Shown: one piece after another, positions 6,488 to 13,358 of the stretch | How the letters are laid out: every line of letters starts with the position of its first letter | Position numbering within the stretch: the first letter of the stretch is position 1 | Assembly: GCA_964416065.1 (NCBI GenBank) | Contig: CAYQCL010000051.1 | Coordinates: 1 to 13,358 of the forward strand | DNA from: Limiplasma sp964416065 | GTDB lineage: Bacteria; Bacillota; Clostridia; Christensenellales; Aristaeellaceae | Direction of reading: 5' to 3' | Length of the DNA stretch: 13,358 bases | The notes under the pieces: model-generated | Database searches by the model: none | Told to the model about the DNA's origin: nothing | The model's input: the letters and a program-made list of their open reading frames with translations, nothing else | Position numbers and translations under genes: made by a program

Positions 6488-7696
6488 ATGAGTAAGATAC
6501 AACTGGGAGTTTTGTTTGGCAGCCGCAGCTGCGAGCATGAGGTTTCGATCATCAGCGCGGTTCAGTTGATGCGCGCCGCCGACAGGCAGACCTATGACGT
6601 TATTCCGATTTATATCAGCAAAAGAGGAGCATGGTTCACCGGTGACCCCTTGTTTGATATCGCCACCTATACGCCCTTTGACGAAAATCGCAAGGGAATT
6701 GTTAGGGTAAATCTTGATGTCACCGCGGGTTCCGGAGCGCTGACACGTCTCGAACATGGAAAAGGTCTTTTTGGCCGCGATCAGGAGGTGATTGTCGCGC
6801 GACTGGACTGCGTCATTCCCGTCTTTCACGGCATGCACGGCGAGGACGGTACCATCCAGGGTCTTTTGGAGCTATGCAACATCCCTTACGCCAGCTCCGG
6901 CGTTGGAGCGAGCGCCATGGGCATGGATAAGGTCTATATGAAGCAGTATTTCCGTGGCGCGGGATTCCCTGTGCTTCCAAGTTGCTGGTTCCTCCGCCGC
7001 GAATGGGAAGAGAATCGTGAAGCCGTTTTGGAGAAGATCGAAAAGGAGCTTCCCTACCCGGTGTTTACAAAGCCAGCTTCTCTTGGCTCATCCATCGGTG
7101 TAACAAAGGCCAAAGACCGCAAGTCGCTCGAAGAGGCGTTGGAGGTTGCTTTCGAGTTTGACCGGAAGGTGTTGGTGGAAAAGGGACTTAATGAGCCGCT
7201 GGAGCTGAACTGTTCGGTGGTTGGCTATAATGGAAAGGCGCGTGCGAGCGAGATTGAAATGCCCATTTCAGGCGGCGACCTGTTATCCTTTATGGATAAA
7301 TACATGGGTGGGAATTCCACCAAGGGTATGGCGTCACTCAAGCGCGTGCTTCCGGCCCCTATTGAACCGGAGCTACGCGACAGGATCCAGCGGCTTTCCG
7401 TCGATATTTTCAACGATATGGACTGCAAGGGCGTTGTACGTATCGACTACATGTATGATAGTGAAAGCAATAACCTCTATATCACAGAAATCAATACCAT
7501 TCCGGGCTCTTTGGCCTTTTATCTGTGGGAGCCGGACGGCATGCCCTATAGCGCCCTTATCGATGAAATGGTCAGATGCGCCATGGAGGCGCAGCGTGAC
7601 AAGGATAACAGCAACTACGCCTATACCTCCGATATTCTCAGTAACATCTCGCTTGGCGGGAAAGCCGGCGCGAAGAACGGGCTGAAGAACGCCTGA
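6488..7696 (+). CDS. ddl: D-alanine--D-alanine ligase
   Basis: This ATP-grasp enzyme joins two D-alanines to give the dipeptide used in peptidoglycan precursors; it is cytosolic. Motifs run in order: GSRSCEHEVS (11-20), HGMHGEDGTIQG (114-125), YASSGVGASAMGMDK (134-148), KPASLGSSIGV (195-205), and RIDYMYD (318-324) with EINTIPGSLAFYLWEP (334-349) for metal and substrate binding. Residues Glu16, Ser142 and Tyr272 correspond to the Glu-Ser-Tyr network of E. coli DdlB. The Tyr in DKY argues for D-Ala rather than D-lactate as second substrate. At 402 residues it is longer than DdlB (306). The loop after DKY (MGGNSTKGMASLKRVLPA) is about five residues longer than in DdlB, and there is a polar tail after about 360. 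GGAGGA (6475-6480) precedes the ATG, 16 nt after the MurF-like gene. No van resistance genes are nearby. Confidence 0.95.
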   Translation: MSKIQLGVLFGSRSCEHEVSIISAVQLMRAADRQTYDVIPIYISKRGAWFTGDPLFDIATYTPFDENRKGIVRVNLDVTAGSGALTRLEHGKGLFGRDQEVIVARLDCVIPVFHGMHGEDGTIQGLLELCNIPYASSGVGASAMGMDKVYMKQYFRGAGFPVLPSCWFLRREWEENREAVLEKIEKELPYPVFTKPASLGSSIGVTKAKDRKSLEEALEVAFEFDRKVLVEKGLNEPLELNCSVVGYNGKARASEIEMPISGGDLLSFMDKYMGGNSTKGMASLKRVLPAPIEPELRDRIQRLSVDIFNDMDCKGVVRIDYMYDSESNNLYITEINTIPGSLAFYLWEPDGMPYSALIDEMVRCAMEAQRDKDNSNYAYTSDILSNISLGGKAGAKNGLKNA

Positions 7697-7712
7697 TATA
7701 CAAAGGAGCACT

Positions 7713-9587
7713 ATGATCGAGTTATCGCAGATCAGGGATCCGTCGGATATTCGCGCGCTGAATCGGGAGGCGTGTGAGGAACTGGCTGATGATATACGCG
7801 CGAAGATCATTCAAACCGTTTCCAAGAATGGCGGACATCTTTCATCCAATCTTGGCATCGTTGAGATCACGCTTGCGCTTCATCGTGTCTTTGATACGCC
7901 AAAGGACAAAATCATTTTTGACGTAGGACATCAGGCGTATGCGCATAAGCTGATCACCGGACGCTATGACCGGTTTGATACCCTGCGTACTTATGGTGGC
8001 CTGTCGGGCTTTCCCCGGCGTTGCGAAAGCGTGTACGATTGCTTTGAGGCGGGACACGCTTCAACGGCTATTTCGGCTGCGCTTGGAATGGCGCGTGCCA
8101 GAGACGCTCTGAAGGAGGATTATCATGTGGTTGCCGTTGTTGGCGACGGAGCGCTGACGGGCGGCATGTGCTATGAGGCGCTGAACGATTGTGGAAACAG
8201 CAAAACGCGGATGATTCTCATCCTGAACGACAACGAGATGTCCATTGCGCAGAACGTTGGCGCGTTAAGCAAGCATTTGTCCAAGCTGCGTGCCAGCACG
8301 GGATGGAACAGTACGAAAAAGTGCGTCAAAAAGGGCTTGAACCGTCTTCCCGTTCTTGGCGAACCGCTTTATCGCATTATCCACGCGACAAAGCAGATGG
8401 TGAAAAGCGTTTTTGTGGACGAGGGCTTCTTTTCAGCGCTTGGCTTTCAATACTTGGGCCCGATCAATGGCAATGACATTGGCGCTGTGGAAAGCATCCT
8501 TGAGCAGGCCAAAAAGCTTGATGAACCCGTTGTGATTCATTGCGTAACCAAAAAGGGCTACGGCTATAATCGTGCGGAGCGTCGGCCGGAGGCGTATCAC
8601 GGCACGCCTCCTTTTCTCGTTGAAAGCGGGGAAATTAACACCACCTCCAGAAAAATGAACGGGACGGTCGCAAACGAAGCCTTGATCGAGCTCGCAAAGG
8701 ATGATCGCCGCATTCAGGTGATCACAGCGGCCATGCCGCTCGGTACCTGTACGGATTTGTTCCAACGCCATTATCCCGATCGTTTTTTTGATGTCGGGAT
8801 CGCTGAGGAGCATGCTGTGACGCTGTGCGCCGGCATGGCGTCAGCTGGTCTGCGGCCGTTCTTTTTCGTTTATTCAACCTTTCTTCAACGAGGCTATGAT
8901 CAGGTTCTTCATGACGTGTGTATCCAGAATCTTCCTGTCGTTTTTATGCTGGACAGGGCGGGTTTATCCAACGAGGATGGTCAGTCGCATCAAGGACTTT
9001 ATGATTTTGCCTACCTTCGTCATATCCCCAATATGACTGTTTTGGCGCCGGCGGATGCGTCTGAACTGGCGTTGATGGTCGAGGCTGCCTATTCCCTAGA
9101 AGGCCCCTGTTCTATTCGTTATCCCAAAAATGCTGAGGAACTCCCGTCTGGTTATGGAATAACCGAATTTCGGGTTGGGAAATGGACAGCACTGAAAAAG
9201 GGGGAGGATGCGGCAATCCTTTCTGTTGGTACCATGACCAACGCCGCCTTGCGCGTGGCGAAGCAGATGGAGGAATCCGGAGTTTCTATTGAGGTGATCA
9301 ACGCCTCCACGATCAAGCCCCTTGATTCGCAATGCCTGCGGCGGCTTCTTTCTTCGGGAAAAACAATCTTTACCATTGAAGAACACATCCTTTCCGGCGG
9401 CTTTGGAAGCGCTGTTTTGGAATATGGCGCCACGCATGGATATTCTGCGAAAATCGTCCCTTTAGCCATAGCAGATCGGTTTGTGCAGCACGGCGATCAC
9501 AAGCGACTTTTGATTGATGTGGGGCTAGACGATAAAAGTATAACCGAAAAAATTTCCCATGTTCTTTCGGGAGGGACGGTCAACTAA
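7713..9587 (+). CDS. dxs: 1-deoxy-D-xylulose-5-phosphate synthase
   Basis: Dxs condenses pyruvate and glyceraldehyde-3-phosphate with thiamine diphosphate, the first step of the MEP isoprenoid pathway, in the cytosol. The 624-residue length is normal. Visible motifs are GGHLSSNLG (40-48, with the conserved catalytic-region His42), the thiamine diphosphate/Mg motif GDGALTGG...LNDNEMSI (144-178), GIAEEHAVT (362-370) with Glu365 as the cofactor-activating glutamate, and the DRAGLSNEDGQSHQG segment (414-428) of the pyrimidine domain. A C-terminal transketolase domain starts about 490. Translation starts at ATG 7713 after AAAGGAG (7703-7709), 16 nt downstream of ddl. Dxs products feed undecaprenyl phosphate, the lipid carrier for peptidoglycan, which fits the position after murF-like and ddl. 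Being next to tlyA is conserved in Gram-positives. Confidence 0.97.
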   Translation: MIELSQIRDPSDIRALNREACEELADDIRAKIIQTVSKNGGHLSSNLGIVEITLALHRVFDTPKDKIIFDVGHQAYAHKLITGRYDRFDTLRTYGGLSGFPRRCESVYDCFEAGHASTAISAALGMARARDALKEDYHVVAVVGDGALTGGMCYEALNDCGNSKTRMILILNDNEMSIAQNVGALSKHLSKLRASTGWNSTKKCVKKGLNRLPVLGEPLYRIIHATKQMVKSVFVDEGFFSALGFQYLGPINGNDIGAVESILEQAKKLDEPVVIHCVTKKGYGYNRAERRPEAYHGTPPFLVESGEINTTSRKMNGTVANEALIELAKDDRRIQVITAAMPLGTCTDLFQRHYPDRFFDVGIAEEHAVTLCAGMASAGLRPFFFVYSTFLQRGYDQVLHDVCIQNLPVVFMLDRAGLSNEDGQSHQGLYDFAYLRHIPNMTVLAPADASELALMVEAAYSLEGPCSIRYPKNAEELPSGYGITEFRVGKWTALKKGEDAAILSVGTMTNAALRVAKQMEESGVSIEVINASTIKPLDSQCLRRLLSSGKTIFTIEEHILSGGFGSAVLEYGATHGYSAKIVPLAIADRFVQHGDHKRLLIDVGLDDKSITEKISHVLSGGTVN

Positions 9588-9588
9588 G

Positions 9589-10407
9589 ATGGGTGAAAAG
9601 CTTAGGGCAGATATCGCTTTGGTTCGCCAAGGGCTTGCGCCAAGCCGTGAACGCGCGCAGGCGCTCATTATGGCGGGCCAAGTATATAAAAAAGAAATCA
9701 AAATTCTTAAATCCTCCGAGAAGGTTGATGAGACGGACGAGCTGATTGTTCGGGGGCACGCGCATCCCTTCGTCGGTCGTGGCGCGTTGAAGCTCGATAA
9801 GGCGCTGCGCGTTTTCGGCGCTTCTGTGAACGGCTTGGTTGCGATGGATATTGGCGCCGCGACCGGCGGCTTTACGGACGTGCTGTTGCAAAACGGCGCG
9901 AAACATGTCTATGCCATTGACGTAGGCTATGGACAGCTTGACTGGAAGATCCGCAACGATGAACGGGTTACCGTCATGGAGCGTACAAACGCGCGTTATT
10001 TGACTCATGAGGAAATTCCTTGCGTTCCCGACCTGACGGTCATGGATGTCTCCTTTATTTCAGTCCGGCTTATTCTGCCTGTCGCCGCGGAACTCATGGA
10101 GCATAAGGGAATCTTTTATATCCTGATTAAACCGCAGTTTGAGGCGGGACGCGAGTATGTCGGCAAAAAGGGCGTGGTTCGGGATCCGGCAATCCATAGG
10201 CAGGTTATAAAGGAAATCGCGAATTTCGTTCCAACCTTTGGATATCAGATGGCGCAGGTTGACTTTTCACCAATCACCGGACCGGAGGGAAACATTGAGT
10301 ACCTTGCGCAGCTGCTGCCGACAGAGGAAGCCAGGCGGCCCGTTGATCTCACGCGTATGGATGAAGTCGTTGCGTCGGCGCATCGTACATTCGCAAAAAA
10401 TACATGA
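9589..10407 (+). CDS. tlyA: TlyA-family 23S/16S rRNA 2'-O-methyltransferase
   Basis: The 272-residue protein joins an S4 RNA-binding domain (about 4-65, with LAPSRERAQALIMAGQVY) to an FtsJ/RrmJ-type methyltransferase. The SAM site is DIGAATGGFTD (87-97). The 2'-O-methyltransferase K-D-K-E set is visible as Lys68, Asp153, Lys181 and Glu237, nearly the same numbers as in M. tuberculosis TlyA. TlyA methylates ribose 2'-OH of rRNA cytidines, and its loss in mycobacteria gives capreomycin resistance. Haemolysin annotations for this family are historical. ATG 9589 lies 1 nt after the dxs stop, with GGGAGGGA (9569-9576) 12 nt upstream. The in-frame ATG 9559 lies inside dxs and lacks a ribosome site. 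The family usually reads DIGASTGG; the Ser-to-Ala change here is minor. Confidence 0.93.
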   Translation: MGEKLRADIALVRQGLAPSRERAQALIMAGQVYKKEIKILKSSEKVDETDELIVRGHAHPFVGRGALKLDKALRVFGASVNGLVAMDIGAATGGFTDVLLQNGAKHVYAIDVGYGQLDWKIRNDERVTVMERTNARYLTHEEIPCVPDLTVMDVSFISVRLILPVAAELMEHKGIFYILIKPQFEAGREYVGKKGVVRDPAIHRQVIKEIANFVPTFGYQMAQVDFSPITGPEGNIEYLAQLLPTEEARRPVDLTRMDEVVASAHRTFAKNT

Positions 10408-10419
10408 TCCGTTAATGCT

Positions 10420-10435
10420 TATGCAACATTGCATA
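10420..10435 (+). promoter_or_regulatory. Palindrome overlapping the -35: candidate operator
   Basis: TATGCAA-CA-TTGCATA is a perfect 7-bp inverted repeat with a 2-bp centre. Its right arm contains the -35 hexamer of the nadK-argR-recN promoter, so a bound dimer would block RNA polymerase. The ArgR encoded two genes downstream is one candidate ligand, because ArgR boxes are AT-rich palindromes of about 18 bp, but the match to the classical ATTCA half-site is poor. Confidence 0.4.
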
Positions 10436-10457
10436 GTTATACAAATTATGCTATACT
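10429..10457 (+). promoter_or_regulatory. Promoter of nadK-argR-recN
   Basis: TTGCAT (10429-10434), a 17-bp spacer and TATACT (10452-10457) with an extended TG at 10449-10450 form a good sigma-A-type promoter. Transcription would start near 10464, only about 22 nt before the nadK ATG. This also rules out the longer nadK start at 10429. Confidence 0.6.
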
Positions 10458-10485
10458 GTTCTTTAGAAAGGCAGGCGGAACGTTG

Positions 10486-11316
10486 ATGAGATCGGTGTAT
10501 ATCTTTATGCACCAGCGCAAGCCAAACGTGGCTGATCTGACAAGGCAGGTCTGTTCGGCCTTTCGCGGCGCCGGAATCTCCGTTTCGGCCGAGCCTTGGC
10601 TGGATGCGCTGGCGGGCTCGGAAGAGTTGGATAAGCGACCGCTTGAGGCCTGCGACGCAATCGTAGCCGTCGGTGGGGATGGAACGCTTCTTCGGGCAAA
10701 CGCGGCTGCTGTTCCACTTGACCTCCCTGTATTGGGGATCAATGTTGGACGAGTGGGCTTTTTGGCCGAACTGGAGCTGGATCAGCTCAAAGACGCTGTC
10801 AGACGCATCGCCAATGATGATTATGCGATTGATACACGCATGATGCTCAGGGCGTCGGTAGGAAAGTGGGAAAGGCTCGCCCTCAACGATGTTGTTTTAA
10901 ACCGCGGCGGTTATTCGCGTCTGATTGGCATCAACGCCTGGGTTGATGGGGATCAGATTGGACGCTTTATTGCCGACGGCGTGATTGTCGCGACGCCGAC
11001 CGGCTCAACGGGATATTCCCTATCGGCGGGCGGACCGATTGTTTGTCCCGAGGTATCCTGTATGCTGCTTACGCCGATCTGCGCCCATTCCCTCCAGCAT
11101 CGGCCTGTGGTAACGTCGGCGTCGCAGACGATCACCATTCGCCTTGACGGCGAACATGACGCGATGCTCTCTATCGACGGGATGGAGCCGACTCGGTTTG
11201 GTGGAGGAGATTTGCTCACAATCACGTGCGCAAAAGAGCATGCGCGTTTTATTCGCTTGGCACAGGGAAGCTTTTTTAATACGATTCAATATAAACTGTC
11301 CGAATGGAGCCGTTGA
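10486..11316 (+). CDS. nadK: NAD kinase
   Basis: NAD kinase phosphorylates NAD to NADP with ATP or polyphosphate in the cytosol and is the only route to NADP in most bacteria. The 276-residue protein has the diagnostic GGDGT motif (63-67), NVGRVGFLAE (86-95), an LND (133-135) where many homologues have NE, and the glycine-rich TPTGSTGYSLSAGGP (171-185). The start chosen is ATG 10486, with AGGCGG (10473-10478) 7 nt upstream; a TTG directly before it (10483) is a close alternative. The in-frame ATG at 10429 would lie upstream of the predicted -10 and is unlikely. Placement between tlyA and argR is common in Clostridia, whereas B. subtilis lacks nadK there. argR follows after 14 nt. Confidence 0.95.
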   Translation: MRSVYIFMHQRKPNVADLTRQVCSAFRGAGISVSAEPWLDALAGSEELDKRPLEACDAIVAVGGDGTLLRANAAAVPLDLPVLGINVGRVGFLAELELDQLKDAVRRIANDDYAIDTRMMLRASVGKWERLALNDVVLNRGGYSRLIGINAWVDGDQIGRFIADGVIVATPTGSTGYSLSAGGPIVCPEVSCMLLTPICAHSLQHRPVVTSASQTITIRLDGEHDAMLSIDGMEPTRFGGGDLLTITCAKEHARFIRLAQGSFFNTIQYKLSEWSR

Positions 11317-11330
11317 AAGGAAGCGTGTGA

Positions 11331-11789
11331 ATGATGAAATCTACGCGCCAGATCGCCATTTTGGAAATCATCTCTGAAACCAGCATTGAAACGCAGGAGG
11401 AGCTTGCGCAAGAGCTGCGAAAGCGGGGCTTTCGTGTAACGCAGGCGACTGTCTCGCGCGATATTAAGGAGCTGCGGCTTGTCAAGGCGCTGTCGTCTGA
11501 CGGCGTATATCGTTATGTTACCGCCGACAAGGGGGATGTCGGCCTCAGTGAGCGATTGATCCGCATGTTCAATGAGACTGTGGTCAGCATGGTTGGCGTA
11601 TATAATCAGATCATCATCAAGACCATCGCGGCCAGCGCAAATATCGCCGCCGAAACCATTGACAGCCTTCAATGGCCCGAAATTCTGGGAACCATTGCGG
11701 GAGACAATACGATTCTGATGATCGTTCGCAGCATCGAGGAGGTCAAGCCGGTGATGGAGCGCCTCAATACGATGATGCATCGGTCTTAG
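11331..11789 (+). CDS. argR: Arginine repressor ArgR/AhrC
   Basis: The 152-residue, hexamer-forming regulator of arginine metabolism has an N-terminal winged helix-turn-helix (about 4-65). It includes TQATVSRDIKELRLVK (37-52), the DNA-recognition signature of the family. The C-terminal half (about 80-150) is the oligomerisation and L-arginine-binding domain. It departs from consensus at both pocket motifs: the usual T-L-P-G-N-A reads TIAASA (98-103) and the usual GTIAGDDT reads GTIAGDNT (120-127), so Asn126 replaces the second aspartate. Arginine sensing may be altered. In B. subtilis the AhrC protein is also encoded next to recN. ATG 11331 is preceded by AAAGGA (11316-11321); the ATG at 11334 is a possible alternative. 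It shares the nadK promoter and could act on the palindrome there. Confidence 0.93.
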   Translation: MMKSTRQIAILEIISETSIETQEELAQELRKRGFRVTQATVSRDIKELRLVKALSSDGVYRYVTADKGDVGLSERLIRMFNETVVSMVGVYNQIIIKTIAASANIAAETIDSLQWPEILGTIAGDNTILMIVRSIEEVKPVMERLNTMMHRS

Positions 11790-11810
11790 CGATGAAAGGA
11801 GCATTGGTCT

Positions 11811-13358
11811 ATGCTCGTGTCAATGACCGTGCACAACATTGCGCTGATCGAGCACCTTCAGATTGAATTTCATAAGGGAATGCAGGTACTCAGCGGCGAA
11901 ACCGGCGCGGGAAAATCAATCATCGTGGATAGCATCAATCTTGTTCTGGGGGAACGTGCCGACAGAGGTCTCATCCGTTCCGGCTGTGAGAAGGCTTCCG
12001 TGGAAGCCCTGATTGACATTTCGGATTGTCCGTCCGCGTTGGAGGTTCTTCAGGAGCAGGAAATTGAGGCGGAAGGAAGCCTGATTTCAATTCAGCGCGA
12101 GATTTCAACCGGCGGACGCAATATCTGCCGCGTGTGCGGCGTGATCGTTCCCCTGAATTATGTAAGAAGACTGACCGCTTTGCTTGTGGATATCCACGGC
12201 CAGCATGAGCATCAGAGCCTTCTGGATAGCAGGAACCATTTGGAATTTCTTGACTCCTTCGGAGACGAGGCCTTTTTCAAGCAAAAAAAAGCGGTCGACG
12301 AGGCGTATCATGCATGGCGTGAAAGCAGTTTTCACTTCTCTGCGCTTCGCAAAGAAAACGCGCGGAGAGCCGAACGGCAGGAATACCTTTCAAGCCGCGT
12401 GAAAGAGCTGGATGAAGCCGCGTTGACCATTGGGGAGTCGGACGCGCTGACGGCGGAGCGCGCTCGATTTGCGAGCGCAGAAAAGATCGACGGGGCCGTG
12501 CGCCAGGCATATGAGCAGGTCATGTCCGGTGGAGGGGAGCAAAGCGTGATGGACAAGCTGCGCGATGCATGCGACGCGATGCGTCGCATAGAGGAGCTTG
12601 ACCCACAATTCAAGGCTCTCGCGGAACGCCTGTCCTCGTCATATTATGAAGCGGAAGAAATGGGAATCGAGCTGCGGGACATTTTGGAAAGCGAAAGCTA
12701 TGATCCACAGCGCAACGAGGAGATTCAGGAGCGTCTGGATCTGATCCGCAGGCTCGAACGTCGTTATGGCATGCCCGCTGACGAACTGGTAAGGCAGCAC
12801 GAAGAGATGAAGGACGAGCTGAATCGCCTTGGCGGCATGGAGGACAGGCTTAAACGTGCCGAGAGCGAATACAAGCAGCGTCTGCAGGCCTATCGGACGA
12901 CAGCCGCGGCGTTGACGGAGAGCCGGAAGCTGCTCGCGGAGCGATTCGAGGCCCTTATGGAGTCGGAGCTTTCGGAACTGGGGATGAAAAATACGAGATT
13001 CGCGTGCGTCTTTGAGCAGCCTGAGCCGGGTCAAAAAAAGGTGCCGACGCATAATGGCGACGACCACGTGGTTTTCTACATTGCGCCAAATCCCGGAGAA
13101 CCCCTCAAGCCGCTGGACAAAACGGCGTCGGGCGGCGAGCTTTCACGGCTGATGCTTGCCATGAAGGCGGCTGGTGCCGATCATGACGGAATCCCCTGCA
13201 TGATCTTCGATGAGATCGATACAGGAATCAGCGGACATATCGCGAGCGTCGTAGCTGAGAAGATGGCCTCGATCGCAAGGTATCATCAGGTGCTTTGCGT
13301 CACCCATCTGGCGCAGATCGCAGCGATGGCGGACGCGCAATATCTGGTCGAAAAGCGG
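11811..13358 (+). CDS. recN: DNA repair protein RecN (3' end missing)
   Basis: RecN is an SMC-like ATPase acting early in recombinational repair of double-strand breaks on the nucleoid. The window contains 516 codons without a stop. Family members are about 550-580 residues, so roughly 40-60 residues are cut off by the edge. Motifs: N-terminal Walker A GETGAGKS (29-36), a Q-loop region DIHGQHEHQSLLD (about 127-139), a long alpha-helical, charged coiled-coil middle (about 155-370), ABC signature SGGELSRLMLA (440-450), Walker B CMIFDEID (463-470) and the H-loop VTH (497-499). The start is ATG 11811 with AAAGGAG (11795-11801), 21 nt after argR; ATG 11823 is less likely because homologues begin MLVxxxxxN. 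Linkage to argR is ancient in Bacillota. In many bacteria recN is LexA-regulated, but I saw no clear LexA box. Confidence 0.96.
   Translation, partial: MLVSMTVHNIALIEHLQIEFHKGMQVLSGETGAGKSIIVDSINLVLGERADRGLIRSGCEKASVEALIDISDCPSALEVLQEQEIEAEGSLISIQREISTGGRNICRVCGVIVPLNYVRRLTALLVDIHGQHEHQSLLDSRNHLEFLDSFGDEAFFKQKKAVDEAYHAWRESSFHFSALRKENARRAERQEYLSSRVKELDEAALTIGESDALTAERARFASAEKIDGAVRQAYEQVMSGGGEQSVMDKLRDACDAMRRIEELDPQFKALAERLSSSYYEAEEMGIELRDILESESYDPQRNEEIQERLDLIRRLERRYGMPADELVRQHEEMKDELNRLGGMEDRLKRAESEYKQRLQAYRTTAAALTESRKLLAERFEALMESELSELGMKNTRFACVFEQPEPGQKKVPTHNGDDHVVFYIAPNPGEPLKPLDKTASGGELSRLMLAMKAAGADHDGIPCMIFDEIDTGISGHIASVVAEKMASIARYHQVLCVTHLAQIAAMADAQYLVEKR

Noticed and set aside
6329..6838. 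Minus-strand open frame across the murF-like/ddl junction (169 codons)
   Set aside because: It is antisense to conserved Mur ligase and Ddl motifs, with no recognisable domain and no promoter or ribosome site.
4852..7696. Vancomycin-resistance (van) type gene cluster
   Set aside because: There is no vanX, vanY, vanH, vanT or vanR/S gene, and the ligase has the DKY tyrosine typical of D-Ala-D-Ala ligases.
9559..9588. Longer start for tlyA at ATG 9559
   Set aside because: It lies inside dxs, has no Shine-Dalgarno, and homologous TlyA proteins begin close to the residue encoded at 9589.
10429..10485. Longer start for nadK at ATG 10429
   Set aside because: The codons would overlap the predicted -35/-10 promoter elements, so they would lie upstream of the transcript start.
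1..13358. CRISPR array, tRNA or rRNA gene
   Set aside because: No regularly spaced repeat array, no cloverleaf-like sequence with CCA-proximal T-loop and no rRNA-like segment was seen on reading; no program was run.

Overview
The window looks like a chromosomal segment of an anaerobic Bacillota (Firmicutes) bacterium, most likely of class Clostridia, with roughly balanced GC content judged by eye. Three things support this. The gene order dxs-tlyA-(nadK)-argR-recN is a conserved Gram-positive block (B. subtilis has dxs-yqxC-ahrC-recN). Purine-rich Shine-Dalgarno sites precede most genes. The first gene is an EF-G paralog of the kind common in Clostridia and Actinobacteria. The species cannot be named from the sequence alone. 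All confident genes are on the + strand.

Layout. Positions 1-130 hold four TGTCCA repeats, a minus-strand extended -10 and a minus-strand Shine-Dalgarno at the left edge. Together these resemble the left end of an IS21-type insertion sequence whose genes would run leftward out of the window. A + strand extended -10 promoter (262-270) and a foldable leader of about 120 nt precede a divergent EF-G paralog (401-2485). A perfect 11-bp hairpin separates it from a PfkB/1-phosphofructokinase-family sugar kinase (2566-3489), which overlaps a GNAT acetyltransferase (3486-3992) by ATGA.

From about 4058 to 10407 the genes are packed with overlaps or gaps of 1-16 nt and probably form one transcription unit: an alpha/beta hydrolase, a membrane-embedded MurF-like ligase, a D-Ala-D-Ala ligase (ddl), 1-deoxy-xylulose-5-phosphate synthase (dxs) and a TlyA-type rRNA methyltransferase. 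Ddl makes the dipeptide that MurF-family ligases attach to peptidoglycan precursors. Dxs starts the MEP isoprenoid pathway, which supplies the undecaprenyl carrier for the same precursors, so much of the unit serves envelope synthesis.

A new promoter at about 10429-10457, whose -35 lies inside a 16-bp palindrome, probably drives nadK (10486-11316), argR (11331-11789) and recN (11811 to the window end, truncated). The palindrome is a candidate operator, possibly for the ArgR encoded downstream. That ArgR departs from the family consensus at two arginine-pocket motifs.

The points most worth a second look are the hydrolase/membrane-MurF/Ddl cassette, the EF-G paralog lacking the catalytic His of its GTPase, the ArgR pocket changes together with the palindromic promoter, and the suspected IS21-type end. 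No CRISPR array, tRNA, rRNA or defence system was seen.
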